Shown here: piece after piece, positions 47,937-57,188 of the stretch
Numbering within the stretch: the stretch's first letter is position 1
Layout: every line of letters starts with the position of its first letter
Source of the DNA: Candidatus Andeanibacterium colombiense
GTDB taxonomy: Bacteria; Pseudomonadota; Alphaproteobacteria; Sphingomonadales; Sphingomonadaceae
Reading direction: 5' to 3'
DNA: 64,000 nt
Assembly (NCBI GenBank): GCA_029202985.1
Contig: CP119316.1
Span: 1,240,001-1,304,000, forward strand
Made by a program: the position numbers and the translations under genes
Notes under the pieces: generated by a model
Seen by the model: the letters and a program-made list of their open reading frames with translations, nothing else
Database searches by the model: none
What the model was told of the DNA's origin: nothing

Positions 47937-48466
47937 TCGATCGTAATCGTCGCGGCGCGACGGTTCTGGGCCCAGGCCTGCTCGTTGGAGCCAAGCGCCA
48001 CCGGGCGTTCCTTGCCGTAGCTGACCACCGTCAGGCGCGAGGCGTCGATGCCGACGCTGACAAGATAGTTCTTCGCAGAATTGGCGCGGCGTTCGCCCAG
48101 CGCGATGTTGTAATCGCGCGTGCCGCGTTCGTCGCAGTGGCCTTCGATCGTCGCGCGCTTGTTCGGGTAGCGCATCAGCCAGTCGGCCTGCGTGCGCAAT
48201 GCCGCCGCATCGGTGGAATCGACGTCGAACTTGTCGGTGTCGAAATAGATCACGTTGCGGCCGTTCATCTGCGCGAGGAAATCGGCGTTGCTGCCCGGGA
48301 TAACCGTGTCGGTCGGGCCAGGGCCGGTGTCGCCGCCATTGTCCGCGACGGTGGCGGGCTGCGGCGGCAATTGATCGGCGATTTTTTCCTTCTTCGAGCA
48401 CGCGCCCAGCGCGAGCGCGCCAGCGAGCATCACGGTGACGGCGAGGGTGGAAACTGACCTTTTCAT
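47933..48466 (-). CDS. pal: Peptidoglycan-associated lipoprotein Pal
   Basis: 177 residues. Lipobox LGAC with Cys23 and an OmpA-like peptidoglycan-binding domain (VIYFDTDKFDVD; GHCDERGTRDYNIALGERRA, core ERGTRDYNIALGERRA). Outer-membrane end of the Tol-Pal system. 59 bases after tolB. Confidence 0.97.
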   Translation of the reverse strand: MKRSVSTLAVTVMLAGALALGACSKKEKIADQLPPQPATVADNGGDTGPGPTDTVIPGSNADFLAQMNGRNVIYFDTDKFDVDSTDAAALRTQADWLMRYPNKRATIEGHCDERGTRDYNIALGERRANSAKNYLVSVGIDASRLTVVSYGKERPVALGSNEQAWAQNRRAATITID

Positions 48467-48525
48467 CCTTCTCTCCTTCAGATGGATAGCAGGTGGGTAA
48501 ACGGGGAATCCCTAACGTAACGCGT

Positions 48526-49923
48526 TCACGGTAGGACGGGTCCCCAGGCGGGATCGGAGGCGCCGACCGGAGTCGGCAGGCGGCGTTCGTTGCGGCCGGT
48601 GAGATCGACTTGCCACAGGCCCGTGTCGCCCGAGTTACGGGTTGTGCGGAAAAACTGGATGATGCGGCCATTGGGCGCCCAGGTCGGGGCTTCATCCTGC
48701 CAGCTGTTGGTCAGGTCGCGGACATTCTTGCCATCGGGCGTCATCACCGCGATGCGGAAATCGCCGACGATATGGGTGAACGCGATCTGGTCGCCGCGCG
48801 GGCTCCATTCGGGCGTCGCCGCGCGGCCGCCGAAGAAGCTGACGCGCTTCTGGCCGGAGCCGTCGGCGCTCATCGTGTAGATCTGCTGGGTGCCCGAACG
48901 GTCGCTTTCGAACACGATCCGCGTTCCATCGGGCGAATAGGATCCGCCCACGTCGATCCCCGGGCTGTCGGTCAGCCGGGTGCTCTGCCCGCCCTGGGCC
49001 GAAACGCGGTAGATGTCGGTATTGCCGCCGACCGCCATCGAATAGAGTATCCACTTGCCATCGGGCGACCAGCGCGGGGCGAAGGTCGGGTTGCTGCTCT
49101 GGGTCACGATCCGCTGCTTGCCGGTGCCGATGTCATAGACATAGATTCGCGGATTGCCGTTGATATAGCTCAGATACACAATCGACTTGTAGTCGGGCGA
49201 ATAGCGCGGGGTCAGCGCGGTCGCGCCGCCATTGGTGATGAAGCGGTGGTTCGCCCCGTCGGAATCCATGATCGCAAGCCGCTTGATCCGGTGATCCTTC
49301 GGCCCGGTCTCCGCGATATAGGCGATCTTGCTGTCGAAGAACGGGCTTTCGCCGGAGAGGCGCGAATAGACCAGATCCGCGCATTTATGCGCCGCGCGCC
49401 GCCAGTCGGACGGCTGGACCACCCAGCCCTGGCGGACCAGCTCGTTCTTCAGTTGCACGTCGTAGAGATAGCAGCCGACCGTCAACTGCCCGTCGCCATT
49501 GGCGCGGACGTAGCCCTGCACCAGCATCTCCGCGCTGCGCGAGCTCCAGCTGCTCCATGCGGGCGCGGTGATCTCGGCATAGCTCGGCCTGGGCAGGCTG
49601 TCGGGCCCGGTCGGCTTGAACAGCCCATTGTTCTTGAGATCGGCGGTGATCACCCGCGCCAGCTCGCGCCCGAGCGCGCCGGTACCGTCGGTATTGGCGG
49701 CGGTCGAGACGTTGGCGTTGGTCGCGAAGGTCGGGATCGCGATCCCGAGATCCTGCCACGCGCCTTCATAGGTGGTTGAACCGGACAGGCCGCCATCGTC
49801 GTTATCGTCCGTGTCTCCCGCCGCGGGCGCGGCATCTGCCGGAACGCCCGCTACCGGCGCAGCCGCCTGCGCCAGTACCGGGGAGGAAACGAACAGCATC
49901 AGCGCTGCCGCGGCGAGTTTCAT
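48526..49923 (-). CDS. tolB: Tol-Pal system periplasmic protein TolB
   Basis: 465 residues: signal peptide (to VLAQA), an N-terminal domain and a six-bladed beta-propeller with repeats such as PRYSPDYKSIVYLS, PRWSPDGKWILYS and PEWSPRGDQIAFT. Works between TolA and Pal. A low-complexity Asp/Ala segment follows the signal peptide. Start overlaps tolA stop (ATGA). Confidence 0.97.
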   Translation of the reverse strand: MKLAAAALMLFVSSPVLAQAAAPVAGVPADAAPAAGDTDDNDDGGLSGSTTYEGAWQDLGIAIPTFATNANVSTAANTDGTGALGRELARVITADLKNNGLFKPTGPDSLPRPSYAEITAPAWSSWSSRSAEMLVQGYVRANGDGQLTVGCYLYDVQLKNELVRQGWVVQPSDWRRAAHKCADLVYSRLSGESPFFDSKIAYIAETGPKDHRIKRLAIMDSDGANHRFITNGGATALTPRYSPDYKSIVYLSYINGNPRIYVYDIGTGKQRIVTQSSNPTFAPRWSPDGKWILYSMAVGGNTDIYRVSAQGGQSTRLTDSPGIDVGGSYSPDGTRIVFESDRSGTQQIYTMSADGSGQKRVSFFGGRAATPEWSPRGDQIAFTHIVGDFRIAVMTPDGKNVRDLTNSWQDEAPTWAPNGRIIQFFRTTRNSGDTGLWQVDLTGRNERRLPTPVGASDPAWGPVLP

Positions 49924-50762
49924 TGCGGTGTCCACTTGAACTCCCAGTTCGTTATATGCTTCCAGCCATTATACAGTTTCGGCGGCAGGTCGAACGGCGC
50001 GGCGCGCCGGACTGCCCGGATCGCTAGTTCCACATGGCGGCTGGCCTGTGGCTTGTTCGCGTCGGTGACGCCGGTCTGGCGCACGAGGCGGGGATCGCCC
50101 GCGAGGCTGCCATCGGGGTTGAGATCGAACGCCAGATAGGTTCTCAGCTCATCGGCCTCGGCACCCGAGGGTGGCTGCCAATAAGGCTTGATCTGGCGGT
50201 TGATCGCTTCCTTCAGCGACGCCTTGTCCGAACTGCCGATCTGCGATGCCGCAACCAGCGCATTGGCATCGGCCTTGTCACCCTTGCCGCCGAGGAAGTT
50301 GTCCCCGATCCGGCTCGCGCCCGGCTTCTTCGGAGGCGGCGCGGTGGTCGGCCTGGGCTTCGGCTGGATGCTCGAAGTCTTGGGCGAAACGACGGGCTTC
50401 GCAGGCGCCTGCTTCGGCGCGGGCCTGGGCGGAGCGGGCTTGGGCGGAGCGGGTTTCGGTGGTGCCGGCCTGGGTTCCTCCGCCTTCGGTTTGGGCGGCG
50501 TCGGCTCCTCGCCGATCCGGTCCGACACGGAGGCCTTCGCTTCGGGCGCAACCTGAGCCGCGGTGGAATCGAGCCCGACATCCTCGCTCAGATTGACCGT
50601 CACCCGTTCGGGCGGCGGCACCACCGAAGGCGCGCGCAGCGCGCTGATCGCGAGCGCGGCGATGATCGCGACATGCGCGATCCCGGCCACGATCAGCCCG
50701 ATCCGCTCGTCGCTGCGCAATCCCAGGGCGTTGCGCGAAGAAGTGAGTACCGCGGTGCTCAT
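49920..50762 (-). CDS. tolA: Tol-Pal system membrane protein TolA
   Basis: 280 residues: one inner-membrane helix (about 22-43), a proline/lysine/alanine-rich rod (about 85-150) and a C-terminal TonB/TolA-like domain (RQIKPYWQPPSGAEADELRTYL, core INRQIKPYWQPP). Carries the proton-motive energy from TolQR to TolB-Pal. The rod is proline-rich rather than the helical Ala/Lys rod of enterobacteria. Confidence 0.93.
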   Translation of the reverse strand: MSTAVLTSSRNALGLRSDERIGLIVAGIAHVAIIAALAISALRAPSVVPPPERVTVNLSEDVGLDSTAAQVAPEAKASVSDRIGEEPTPPKPKAEEPRPAPPKPAPPKPAPPRPAPKQAPAKPVVSPKTSSIQPKPRPTTAPPPKKPGASRIGDNFLGGKGDKADANALVAASQIGSSDKASLKEAINRQIKPYWQPPSGAEADELRTYLAFDLNPDGSLAGDPRLVRQTGVTDANKPQASRHVELAIRAVRRAAPFDLPPKLYNGWKHITNWEFKWTPQ

Positions 50763-50771
50763 GGCAAAAGG

Positions 50772-51226
<455 letters not shown>

Positions 51227-51227
<1 letters not shown>

Positions 51228-51934
51228 CAGTTCTTCTCCAGATCGCGACTGAGCTGCGAGTGGTAGCGGTCGGCAAAGCGCTGCAGGCGGGATTCGAACA
51301 GATTCACCCGGTTGCTGTAGCGGTTATAGGCGATCACGGCCGGAATTGCGGCGAACAGGCCGATCGCCGTGGCGAACAGTGCTTCCGAAATGCCCGGCGC
51401 GACCACCGCGAGCGACGAATTCTGCTGCTGGCCGATGTCGAAGAAGCTGTTCATGATTCCCCACACCGTGCCGAACAGGCCGACGAACGGCGCGACCGCC
51501 CCGGTGGTGGCGAGGAAGTTGAGCCGCGCGCCCAACTCGTCGGATTCCGCCGCGACCCGGCTGTCGAGCGCGGTCGCGATCCGCTGGCGCGCCCCTTCGC
51601 GATCGCCGCTGCGCAATGCGACCGATTTGCGGAATTCGCCCAGCCCGGCCGCGGCGATCGCCGCCGAGGGGATCGAAGCGCGGCGGCGTTCGCCCAACAG
51701 CGCATCGGGATTGTCGAGCTGAAAGAACTCGCTCTCGAAATCGTCGCAGCGGCGCCGCAGTCCGCCAATGCGAATCCGGAACGAGACGATGATCGTCCAG
51801 GACCACACGCTCGCGGCGAGCAGGCCCAGCATCACCACCTGCACCACGATGTCGGCATCGAGGAACAGCTTGATCGGATCGAGCCGGGTCGGGGTTTCGG
51901 CCGCCGCCGCGGCAAGGAAGGAAAGATCGGTCAT
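51227..51934 (-). CDS. tolQ: Tol-Pal system protein TolQ
   Basis: 235 residues, MotA/TolQ/ExbB family with three membrane helices; the conserved GLFGTVWGIMNSF and GISEALFATAIGLFAAIPA (core ALFATAIGLFAAIPA) line the proton channel. ATG 51934 overlaps the ybgC stop (ATGA). Confidence 0.97.
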
Positions 51935-52383
51935 GCAATGCTTTCGGCTTGGAGGATGGAAAAGGCCGCGCGCCATGCGGGGGGCTGGCGGCGCGGGCGG
52001 CCTTCGGGCGAAACGAAACCGACCCGGATGTCGGCCTCTGCAAGAAGCGCACCGTCCCTTAACGCACGCTGGCGCAAGGTGATGCTCGCCGCGCCGATAT
52101 CGAGCGCGGAACTTTCGATCGTCACCGCATCGTCGAGCCGCGCGGGGCCGACGAAGCGCAGCGTCAGACCCGCGACGGTATAGAAACCCTCACCCGCTTC
52201 GAGCGCAGCGCGCTGGTCGATCCCGAGCAGGCGCAGCATGTCGGATCGCGCACGCTCGAACCAGCGCAGGTAATTCGCGTGATAGACGATGCCCGACAGG
52301 TCCGTATCCTCGTAATAGACGCGCACGGCGAAGAGATGGCGGGAGCCGTCGAAGCGGCCGGAGTGCGGTTCGATGTCTGCCAT
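51931..52383 (-). CDS. ybgC: Acyl-CoA thioesterase YbgC
   Basis: 150 residues, hot-dog fold. VYYEDTDLSGIVYHANYLRWFERARSD carries the catalytic aspartate (core EDTDLSGIVYHANY). First gene of the tol-pal operon, its normal place; links acyl-chain metabolism to envelope maintenance. Confidence 0.95.
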   Translation of the reverse strand: MADIEPHSGRFDGSRHLFAVRVYYEDTDLSGIVYHANYLRWFERARSDMLRLLGIDQRAALEAGEGFYTVAGLTLRFVGPARLDDAVTIESSALDIGAASITLRQRALRDGALLAEADIRVGFVSPEGRPRRQPPAWRAAFSILQAESIA

Positions 52384-52470
52384 ATGCTTAACGAAGGGCT
52401 TTAGCCTCTCGCCGAGTCGCTCGGCAAGAACGGCTTTTTTACATCGTATCCGGAGCGTCGAGCGGAGCCG

Positions 52471-52848
52471 TCAGCGCGACAGCATCGGCCCGAGCGGTCC
52501 GCCGCCGAACAGATGGACGTGGAGATGCGGCACTTCCTGCCCGCCGTTGCGCCCGACGTTGACGAGCAGCCGGTGCCCGGGCGCGACCAGATCAAGCTCG
52601 CGCGCGACGTGGCCGACCGCCCGCACGAAGCCGGCGATCTCCTCCGCGCTCGCCCGGGCCGAAAAATCGTCCCAGCTGACATAGGCGCCTTTCGGGATAA
52701 CCAGCACATGCACCGGCGCGGCCGGGGCAATGTCGTGGAACGCCAGCGCCCATTCGTTCCCGTACACGGTCTTGTTCGGGATCTCCCCGCGCAGGATCTT
52801 GGCGAAGACGTTCTGGTCGTCATACGGCAGGGTCGCATCGATCGGCAT
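52471..52848 (-). CDS. HIT-family nucleotide-binding protein
   Basis: 125 residues with the HIT motif VPHLHVHLF at the end and KILRGEIPNKTVY at the start, as in HinT purine-nucleoside phosphoramidases. ATG overlaps the hisE stop by one base, so it is the last gene of the his transcript. Confidence 0.94.
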   Translation of the reverse strand: MPIDATLPYDDQNVFAKILRGEIPNKTVYGNEWALAFHDIAPAAPVHVLVIPKGAYVSWDDFSARASAEEIAGFVRAVGHVARELDLVAPGHRLLVNVGRNGGQEVPHLHVHLFGGGPLGPMLSR

Positions 52849-53174
52849 TATTTGCTCCGCGCGGCCTTCTCGGCAATGCCGGAAGTGCCTTCGCGGCGGT
52901 CGAGTTCGGCGAGCACGCGCGACAGCGGAATGCCCTTCTCCGCCAGCAGCACCAGCAGGTGGAACAGCACGTCGGCGGATTCGCCGATTACCTCATCGGC
53001 GGTGCCGGCCAGCGCCGCAACCACGGTCTCGGTCGCTTCCTCGCCCAGCTTCCGTGCGATCACCTTGATCCCGCGCGCATGGAGCTGCGCGACGTAGGAT
53101 TGCTCGGGCGAAGCGCCGAGGCGGGCGGCGATGGTCTGTTCTAGGCGAGCCAATGTGTCCATGGGCGCGGTCAT
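52848..53174 (-). CDS. hisE: Phosphoribosyl-ATP pyrophosphatase
   Basis: 108 residues from ATG 53174 (or ATG 53162). MazG-like helical fold with KLGEEATETVVAAL and ESADVLFHLLVLLAEKGI, the metal-binding acidic helices. Second step of histidine synthesis. No clear ribosome site at either start. Confidence 0.95.
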   Translation of the reverse strand: MTAPMDTLARLEQTIAARLGASPEQSYVAQLHARGIKVIARKLGEEATETVVAALAGTADEVIGESADVLFHLLVLLAEKGIPLSRVLAELDRREGTSGIAEKAARSK

Positions 53175-53203
53175 GGATATTCGCACAGCACGGGTCAAGC
53201 CGC

Positions 53204-53380
53204 TCAGGGGTCTGTGCGATCGCGATCTTTGGGCCGCGAGCCTCTTCGGCCCACGATCACTCCGACCACGCCGAGCGCGAACAGCGTCAAAGCGGAGCCT
53301 TCGGGGACCTGCGTGCTACCGCCGGCCAGCGCCGGCGAAGCGGCACTTAGCCAGAGGAAAATGAAAGCGGAGCGGAGCAT
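53204..53380 (-). CDS. Minimal PEP-CTERM protein
   Basis: 58 residues consisting of a signal peptide (FIFLWLSAASPALAG), a few residues, then VPEGSALTLF, a hydrophobic stretch and GRRGSR: the PEP-CTERM sorting layout read by exosortase. After processing almost nothing but a peptide of about ten residues would be left. No ribosome site is evident. It sits within the his operon between hisF and hisE on the same strand. No exosortase gene in the window. Confidence 0.6.
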   Translation of the reverse strand: MLRSAFIFLWLSAASPALAGGSTQVPEGSALTLFALGVVGVIVGRRGSRPKDRDRTDP

Positions 53381-53504
53381 TGTAAATATTAACGCAAGCA
53401 CTGTGCCATGCCCGCCCGCACGAAGCGGAAGGCGCATCACAATGGTTAACCGGCGCGGCGGAAAAATACGATGTGTAAGCCCATCCGACAGTGCGGGCGG
53501 AAAT

Positions 53505-54263
53505 TCAGCTGCGTGCGGGCAGCCCGGCCGCCCGCAGCGCGGCATGCGCCTCGGCGATCGAATAGGTTCCGAAATGGAAGATCGAAGCGGCCAGCACCGC
53601 GCTCGCATGGCCCTCCGTCACGCCTTCGACCAGGTGATCGAGCGTGCCAACCCCGCCCGAGGCGATCACCGGCACCGAGACCGCATCGGCGATCGTGCGG
53701 GTGAGATTGAGGTCGTAGCCCCGCTTGGTGCCGTCGCCGTCCATCGAGGTCACCAGCAATTCGCCCGCGCCCATCTCGGCCAGCCTCACCGCATGCTCGA
53801 TCGCGTCGATTCCGGTCGCGTTGCGGCCGCCGTGGGTGAAGATTTCCCAGTGGTCGTGGCTCCAGCGTGCGTCGACCGAGGCGACGATGCACTGGCTGCC
53901 CATCTTCCCGGCGATCTCGCTGACCACTTCGGGGCGCGACACTGCGGCCGAATTGACTGCGACCTTGTCCGCCCCGGCAAGCAATAGCGCCCGCGCATCC
54001 TCGACCGAACGCACCCCGCCGCCGACGGTCAGCGGCATGAAGCACACCTCGGCGGTCCGCCGTACGACGTCGATCAGCGTCCCGCGGCCTTCGTGGCTAG
54101 CGGAGATGTCGAGGAAGCACAGCTCATCGGCTCCGGCGGCATCATAGGCGCGCGCCTGCTCGACCGGATCGCCCGCATCGACCAGATCGACGAAGTTCAC
54201 ACCCTTGACCACGCGGCCGTCACGGACATCGAGGCAGGGGATGACGCGGATGCGGACGGTCAT
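53505..54263 (-). CDS. hisF: Imidazole glycerol phosphate synthase cyclase subunit
   Basis: 252 residues, (beta-alpha)8 barrel. RVIPCLDVRDGRVVKGVNF with the catalytic Asp at the start, and a second Asp in LVTSMDGDGTK. Closes the imidazole ring with ammonia from HisH. The ribosome site GGAGAGGGGG is provided by the end of the repeat at 54270-54423. Confidence 0.97.
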   Translation of the reverse strand: MTVRIRVIPCLDVRDGRVVKGVNFVDLVDAGDPVEQARAYDAAGADELCFLDISASHEGRGTLIDVVRRTAEVCFMPLTVGGGVRSVEDARALLLAGADKVAVNSAAVSRPEVVSEIAGKMGSQCIVASVDARWSHDHWEIFTHGGRNATGIDAIEHAVRLAEMGAGELLVTSMDGDGTKRGYDLNLTRTIADAVSVPVIASGGVGTLDHLVEGVTEGHASAVLAASIFHFGTYSIAEAHAALRAAGLPARS

Positions 54264-54269
54264 GGAAGG

Positions 54270-54423
54270 CCCCCTCTCCAACTGCGGCTAGGCCCTTGCA
54301 GGGCCAAGCCTGCGTATCCTCCCCCGCGAGCGGGGAGGAAAGAGTTGTGTTCGCTCCTCTCCCCTAGCGGGAGAGGATAGCGCAGCTTGCCGTGTAAACG
54401 GCTAGCGAAGCTTGGAGAGGGGG
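54270..54423. repeat. Palindromic 154-bp repeat, copy 1 (hisA-hisF gap)
   Basis: Ends CCCCCTCTCCAA ... TTGGAGAGGGGG are exact inverted repeats. The interior is about 80-90 % identical by eye to copy 2 at 55165-55319 and contains two further hairpins (CCTCCCCCGC...GCGGGGAGG; CTCTCCCC...GGGAGAG). Fills almost the whole gap between the genes. A MITE-like or RNA-level element. Confidence 0.85.
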
Positions 54424-54426
54424 CAA

Positions 54427-55155
54427 TCATCCCCGCGCCGCCATCTGCAACGCCGCCGCCAGATCGAGCCGCCCGTCATACAGCGCACGCCCGGTAATCA
54501 CGCCCTCGATCCCGTCATCCGCATGGATCGCGAGCAGGCGGATATCGTCGAGCCCCTTGACCCCGCCAGAAGCAATCACCGGCAAATCGGTGCGGCGGGC
54601 AAGCTCCACCGTCGCGTCAATGTTGCAGCCGGTCAGCAGGCCATCTCTGCCGATGTCGGTGTAGAGCAGGCTGGCGACGCCGGCGTCTTCGAACCGGCGG
54701 GCCATGTCGACGATCGAGACGTCGGAGACTTCGGCCCAGCCCTCGGTCGCGACCATTCCGTCGCGCGCATCGACCGCGACCACGATTCCGCCCGGAAACT
54801 CGCGCGCCATGTCCTTGACGAATTCGGGGTCTTTCAGCGCCGCGGTGCCCATCACCACCCGGGCGACGCCGAGATCGAACCAGCCTTCGACCGCCGCGCG
54901 GTTGCGGATGCCGCCGCCGAGCTGGACATAGCCGGGGAAGCTTTCGACGATCGCCTCGACCGCTTCACGGTTCTCCGCACGCCCGGCGAAGGAACCGTCG
55001 AGATCGACCACGTGCAGGTGTCCGGCCCCGGCTTCGGCGAACAGCATCGCCTGCGCGGCAGGATCGTCTCCATAGACGGTCGCGCGCGACATATCGCCTT
55101 CGGCCAGGCGCACCACCTGGCCGCCCTTGAGGTCGATGGCGGGAAATACGATCAT
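54427..55155 (-). CDS. hisA: Phosphoribosylformimino-AICAR-P isomerase
   Basis: 242 residues, (beta-alpha)8 barrel. FPAIDLKGGQVVRLAEGD with the catalytic Asp8-type residue, and YTDIGRDGLLTG with the second. Fourth step of histidine synthesis. Flanked on both sides by copies of the same repeat; its ribosome site also comes from the repeat end. Confidence 0.97.
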   Translation of the reverse strand: MIVFPAIDLKGGQVVRLAEGDMSRATVYGDDPAAQAMLFAEAGAGHLHVVDLDGSFAGRAENREAVEAIVESFPGYVQLGGGIRNRAAVEGWFDLGVARVVMGTAALKDPEFVKDMAREFPGGIVVAVDARDGMVATEGWAEVSDVSIVDMARRFEDAGVASLLYTDIGRDGLLTGCNIDATVELARRTDLPVIASGGVKGLDDIRLLAIHADDGIEGVITGRALYDGRLDLAAALQMAARG

Positions 55156-55164
55156 CGCGGGCAG

Positions 55165-55319
55165 CCCCCTCTCCAACTGCGGCCAGGCCCCTGCGGGACC
55201 AAGCCTGCGTATCCTCCCCCGCAAGGGGGGAGGAAAACCACACCCTCAGTCCTCTCCCCTTGCGGGAGAGGATAGCGCAGCTTGCCGCGCAAGCGGCCGG
55301 CGTAGCTTGGAGAGGGGGG
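55165..55319. repeat. Palindromic 155-bp repeat, copy 2 (hisH-hisA gap)
   Basis: Same termini and orientation as copy 1. The minus-strand end TTGGAGAGGGGG lies 9 bases before the hisA ATG and serves as Shine-Dalgarno. The two copies differ by scattered substitutions, mostly in loops. Confidence 0.85.
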
Positions 55320-55327
55320 CGTAAAAC

Positions 55328-55972
55328 TCACGGCTTCCACTCCAGAAAACGGGCCAGCAGTTCGAGCCCGTAAGCCTGGCTCTTTTCAGGGTGGAACTGC
55401 ACCCCCAGCAGATTGTCGCGCGCGACCGCGGCGACCAGCCCGCCGCCATGATCGGTCATCGCCGCGACATGATGACCGTCTTCCGCCGCGAAATGATACG
55501 AATGGAGGAAATAGGCCTCGCCCGGCTCGATCAGCTCGGCGCCGTTCCGGAAGATATTCCCGTGGTGGTTCATCGGCTGAACGTCGTTCCAGCCCATATG
55601 GGGAATCTTGATCGCCGGATCGGTCCGCTCGATCAGGCGAACCTCGCCGGGGATCCAGCCGAGCCCGTCGCATTCCCCATGCTCGAAGCCGCGCGTTGCG
55701 AGCAACTGCATGCCGACACAGATGCCGAGGAACGGCACGCCGTCCGTCAGCACCCGTTCCTCCAACGCTTCGACCAAGCCGCCGATCGCGGTCAATGCTT
55801 CATAGCAGGCGCGAAAATTGCCGACGCCCGGAAGCACGATCCGCTGCGCGCCGCGCACCAGATCGGGATCCGCGGTCACCGCCACATGGCCGGCGCCCGC
55901 CGCAAGCAGCGCGTTCCTGACCGAGTGAAGGTTGCCGGCGCCGTAGTCGATCAGCGCCAATGCTTCAGCCAT
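55328..55972 (-). CDS. hisH: Imidazole glycerol phosphate synthase glutaminase subunit
   Basis: 214 residues. Class I glutaminase with Cys85 (GICVGMQLL) and the His/Glu pair in FHPEKS; oxyanion region LPGVGNF. Supplies ammonia to HisF. Starts 2 bases before the hisB stop boundary, so tightly linked to hisB. Confidence 0.97.
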   Translation of the reverse strand: MAEALALIDYGAGNLHSVRNALLAAGAGHVAVTADPDLVRGAQRIVLPGVGNFRACYEALTAIGGLVEALEERVLTDGVPFLGICVGMQLLATRGFEHGECDGLGWIPGEVRLIERTDPAIKIPHMGWNDVQPMNHHGNIFRNGAELIEPGEAYFLHSYHFAAEDGHHVAAMTDHGGGLVAAVARDNLLGVQFHPEKSQAYGLELLARFLEWKP

Positions 55973-55974
55973 GT

Positions 55975-56568
55975 CTATCCGCCTAGCTGGCCCTTGGTGG
56001 ACGGGATCGCCCCGCCCTTGCGCGGGTCTATCTCCACCGCCGCGCGCATCGCACGCGCGAAGCCCTTGAACGCGGCTTCGCAGATATGGTGATTGTTCTG
56101 CCCGTAAAGCAGCTCGATATGCAGCGTAATGCCCAGCGTCTGGCCGACCGAATGGAACCAGTGCTCGACCAGCTCGGTATCGAGTTCGCCCAGCTTCTCC
56201 TGCGTGAAAGCCAGCTTCCACACAAAATAGGGTCGACCGGAAATGTCGAGCGCGACCCGCACCAGCGTTTCGTCCATCGGCGAATAGGCGCTGCCGTAGC
56301 GCCCGATCCCGCCCTTGTCGCCGAGCGCATCGGCGATCGCCTGGCCGAGCGCGAGCGCGCTGTCTTCGGTGGTGTGGTGCTGGTCGACATGGAGGTCGCC
56401 CTTCACCTTCAGTGTCACGTCGATCAGCGAGTGGCGGCTGAATTGCTCGATCATGTGATCGAGGAAGCCGATCCCGGTGGAGATGTCATAGGCTCCCGTC
56501 CCGTCGAGGTTCACCTCGACGAGGATTTCGGTTTCCTTGGTGTTCCGTTCGATCCGGCCGGTGCGCAT
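55975..56568 (-). CDS. hisB: Imidazoleglycerol-phosphate dehydratase
   Basis: 197 residues, monofunctional form. Manganese-binding motifs VDQHHTTED and CEAAFKGFA with NNHHICEAAF. First gene of the his cluster here; hisG, hisD, hisC and hisI are not present. Confidence 0.97.
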   Translation of the reverse strand: MRTGRIERNTKETEILVEVNLDGTGAYDISTGIGFLDHMIEQFSRHSLIDVTLKVKGDLHVDQHHTTEDSALALGQAIADALGDKGGIGRYGSAYSPMDETLVRVALDISGRPYFVWKLAFTQEKLGELDTELVEHWFHSVGQTLGITLHIELLYGQNNHHICEAAFKGFARAMRAAVEIDPRKGGAIPSTKGQLGG

Positions 56569-56661
56569 GGCCCGCCTATAGGCCGGTGGACACGGGAATC
56601 AATCGTTTGAAGCCCCGCAAAACCCTTGACCGCCCCGCCGCCCGTCGCCACTTGTTCGCGC

Positions 56662-57171
56662 ATGAGTGAGAATACGCCCGACAGCCTGATCCCTTACGAC
56701 GAGATCGTGCAGGAAGCCCTGCGCGCGGTGGTCGGCCGTGTGCTCGGCGAGATCCAGCACACCGGCGGCGAATTGCCCGGCGTCCATCACTTCTACATCA
56801 CCTTCAAGACCGGCGCCCCCGACGTCTCGATCCCGGCCCATCTGCGCGAGCGTTTCCCGGATGAGATGACGATCGTGCTGCAGAACAAATTCTGGGATTT
56901 GAAGGTCGACGAACACGGCTTCTCGGTCGGCCTGAGCTTCAACCAGGTCCCGGCCAAGCTCTCGATCCCGTTCGCCGCGATCACCGCCTTCGTCGATCCG
57001 GCGGTCGATTTCGGGCTGCAGTTCCAGGCCGCCTCCGGCGACCTCGAGCCTGAGCCGCATGAGGATGCGGAGAACGATTCGCCCGACGATACGTCTGACG
57101 GCAAGCCCGCCAAGCCCGAGGCCGATGACGGCTCCAACGTAGTGACGGTCGATTTCGGCCGCAAGAAATAG
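56662..57171 (+). CDS. sspB: ClpXP adaptor SspB (alphaproteobacterial type)
   Basis: 169 residues. N-terminal substrate-binding domain (LIPYDEIVQEALRAVVGRVL; HHFYITFKTGAPDVSIP) and an acidic disordered linker ending in the ClpX-binding tail NVVTVDFGRKK. Delivers ssrA-tagged proteins to ClpXP. ATG 56662; divergent from hisB. Confidence 0.94.
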   Translation: MSENTPDSLIPYDEIVQEALRAVVGRVLGEIQHTGGELPGVHHFYITFKTGAPDVSIPAHLRERFPDEMTIVLQNKFWDLKVDEHGFSVGLSFNQVPAKLSIPFAAITAFVDPAVDFGLQFQAASGDLEPEPHEDAENDSPDDTSDGKPAKPEADDGSNVVTVDFGRKK

Positions 57172-57188
57172 GCAAAGCGAAACCGGCG

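Noticed and set aside
53381..53504. tRNA or small RNA gene between the PEP-CTERM gene and hisF
   Set aside because: No cloverleaf or conserved T-loop found; nothing supportable in this gap.
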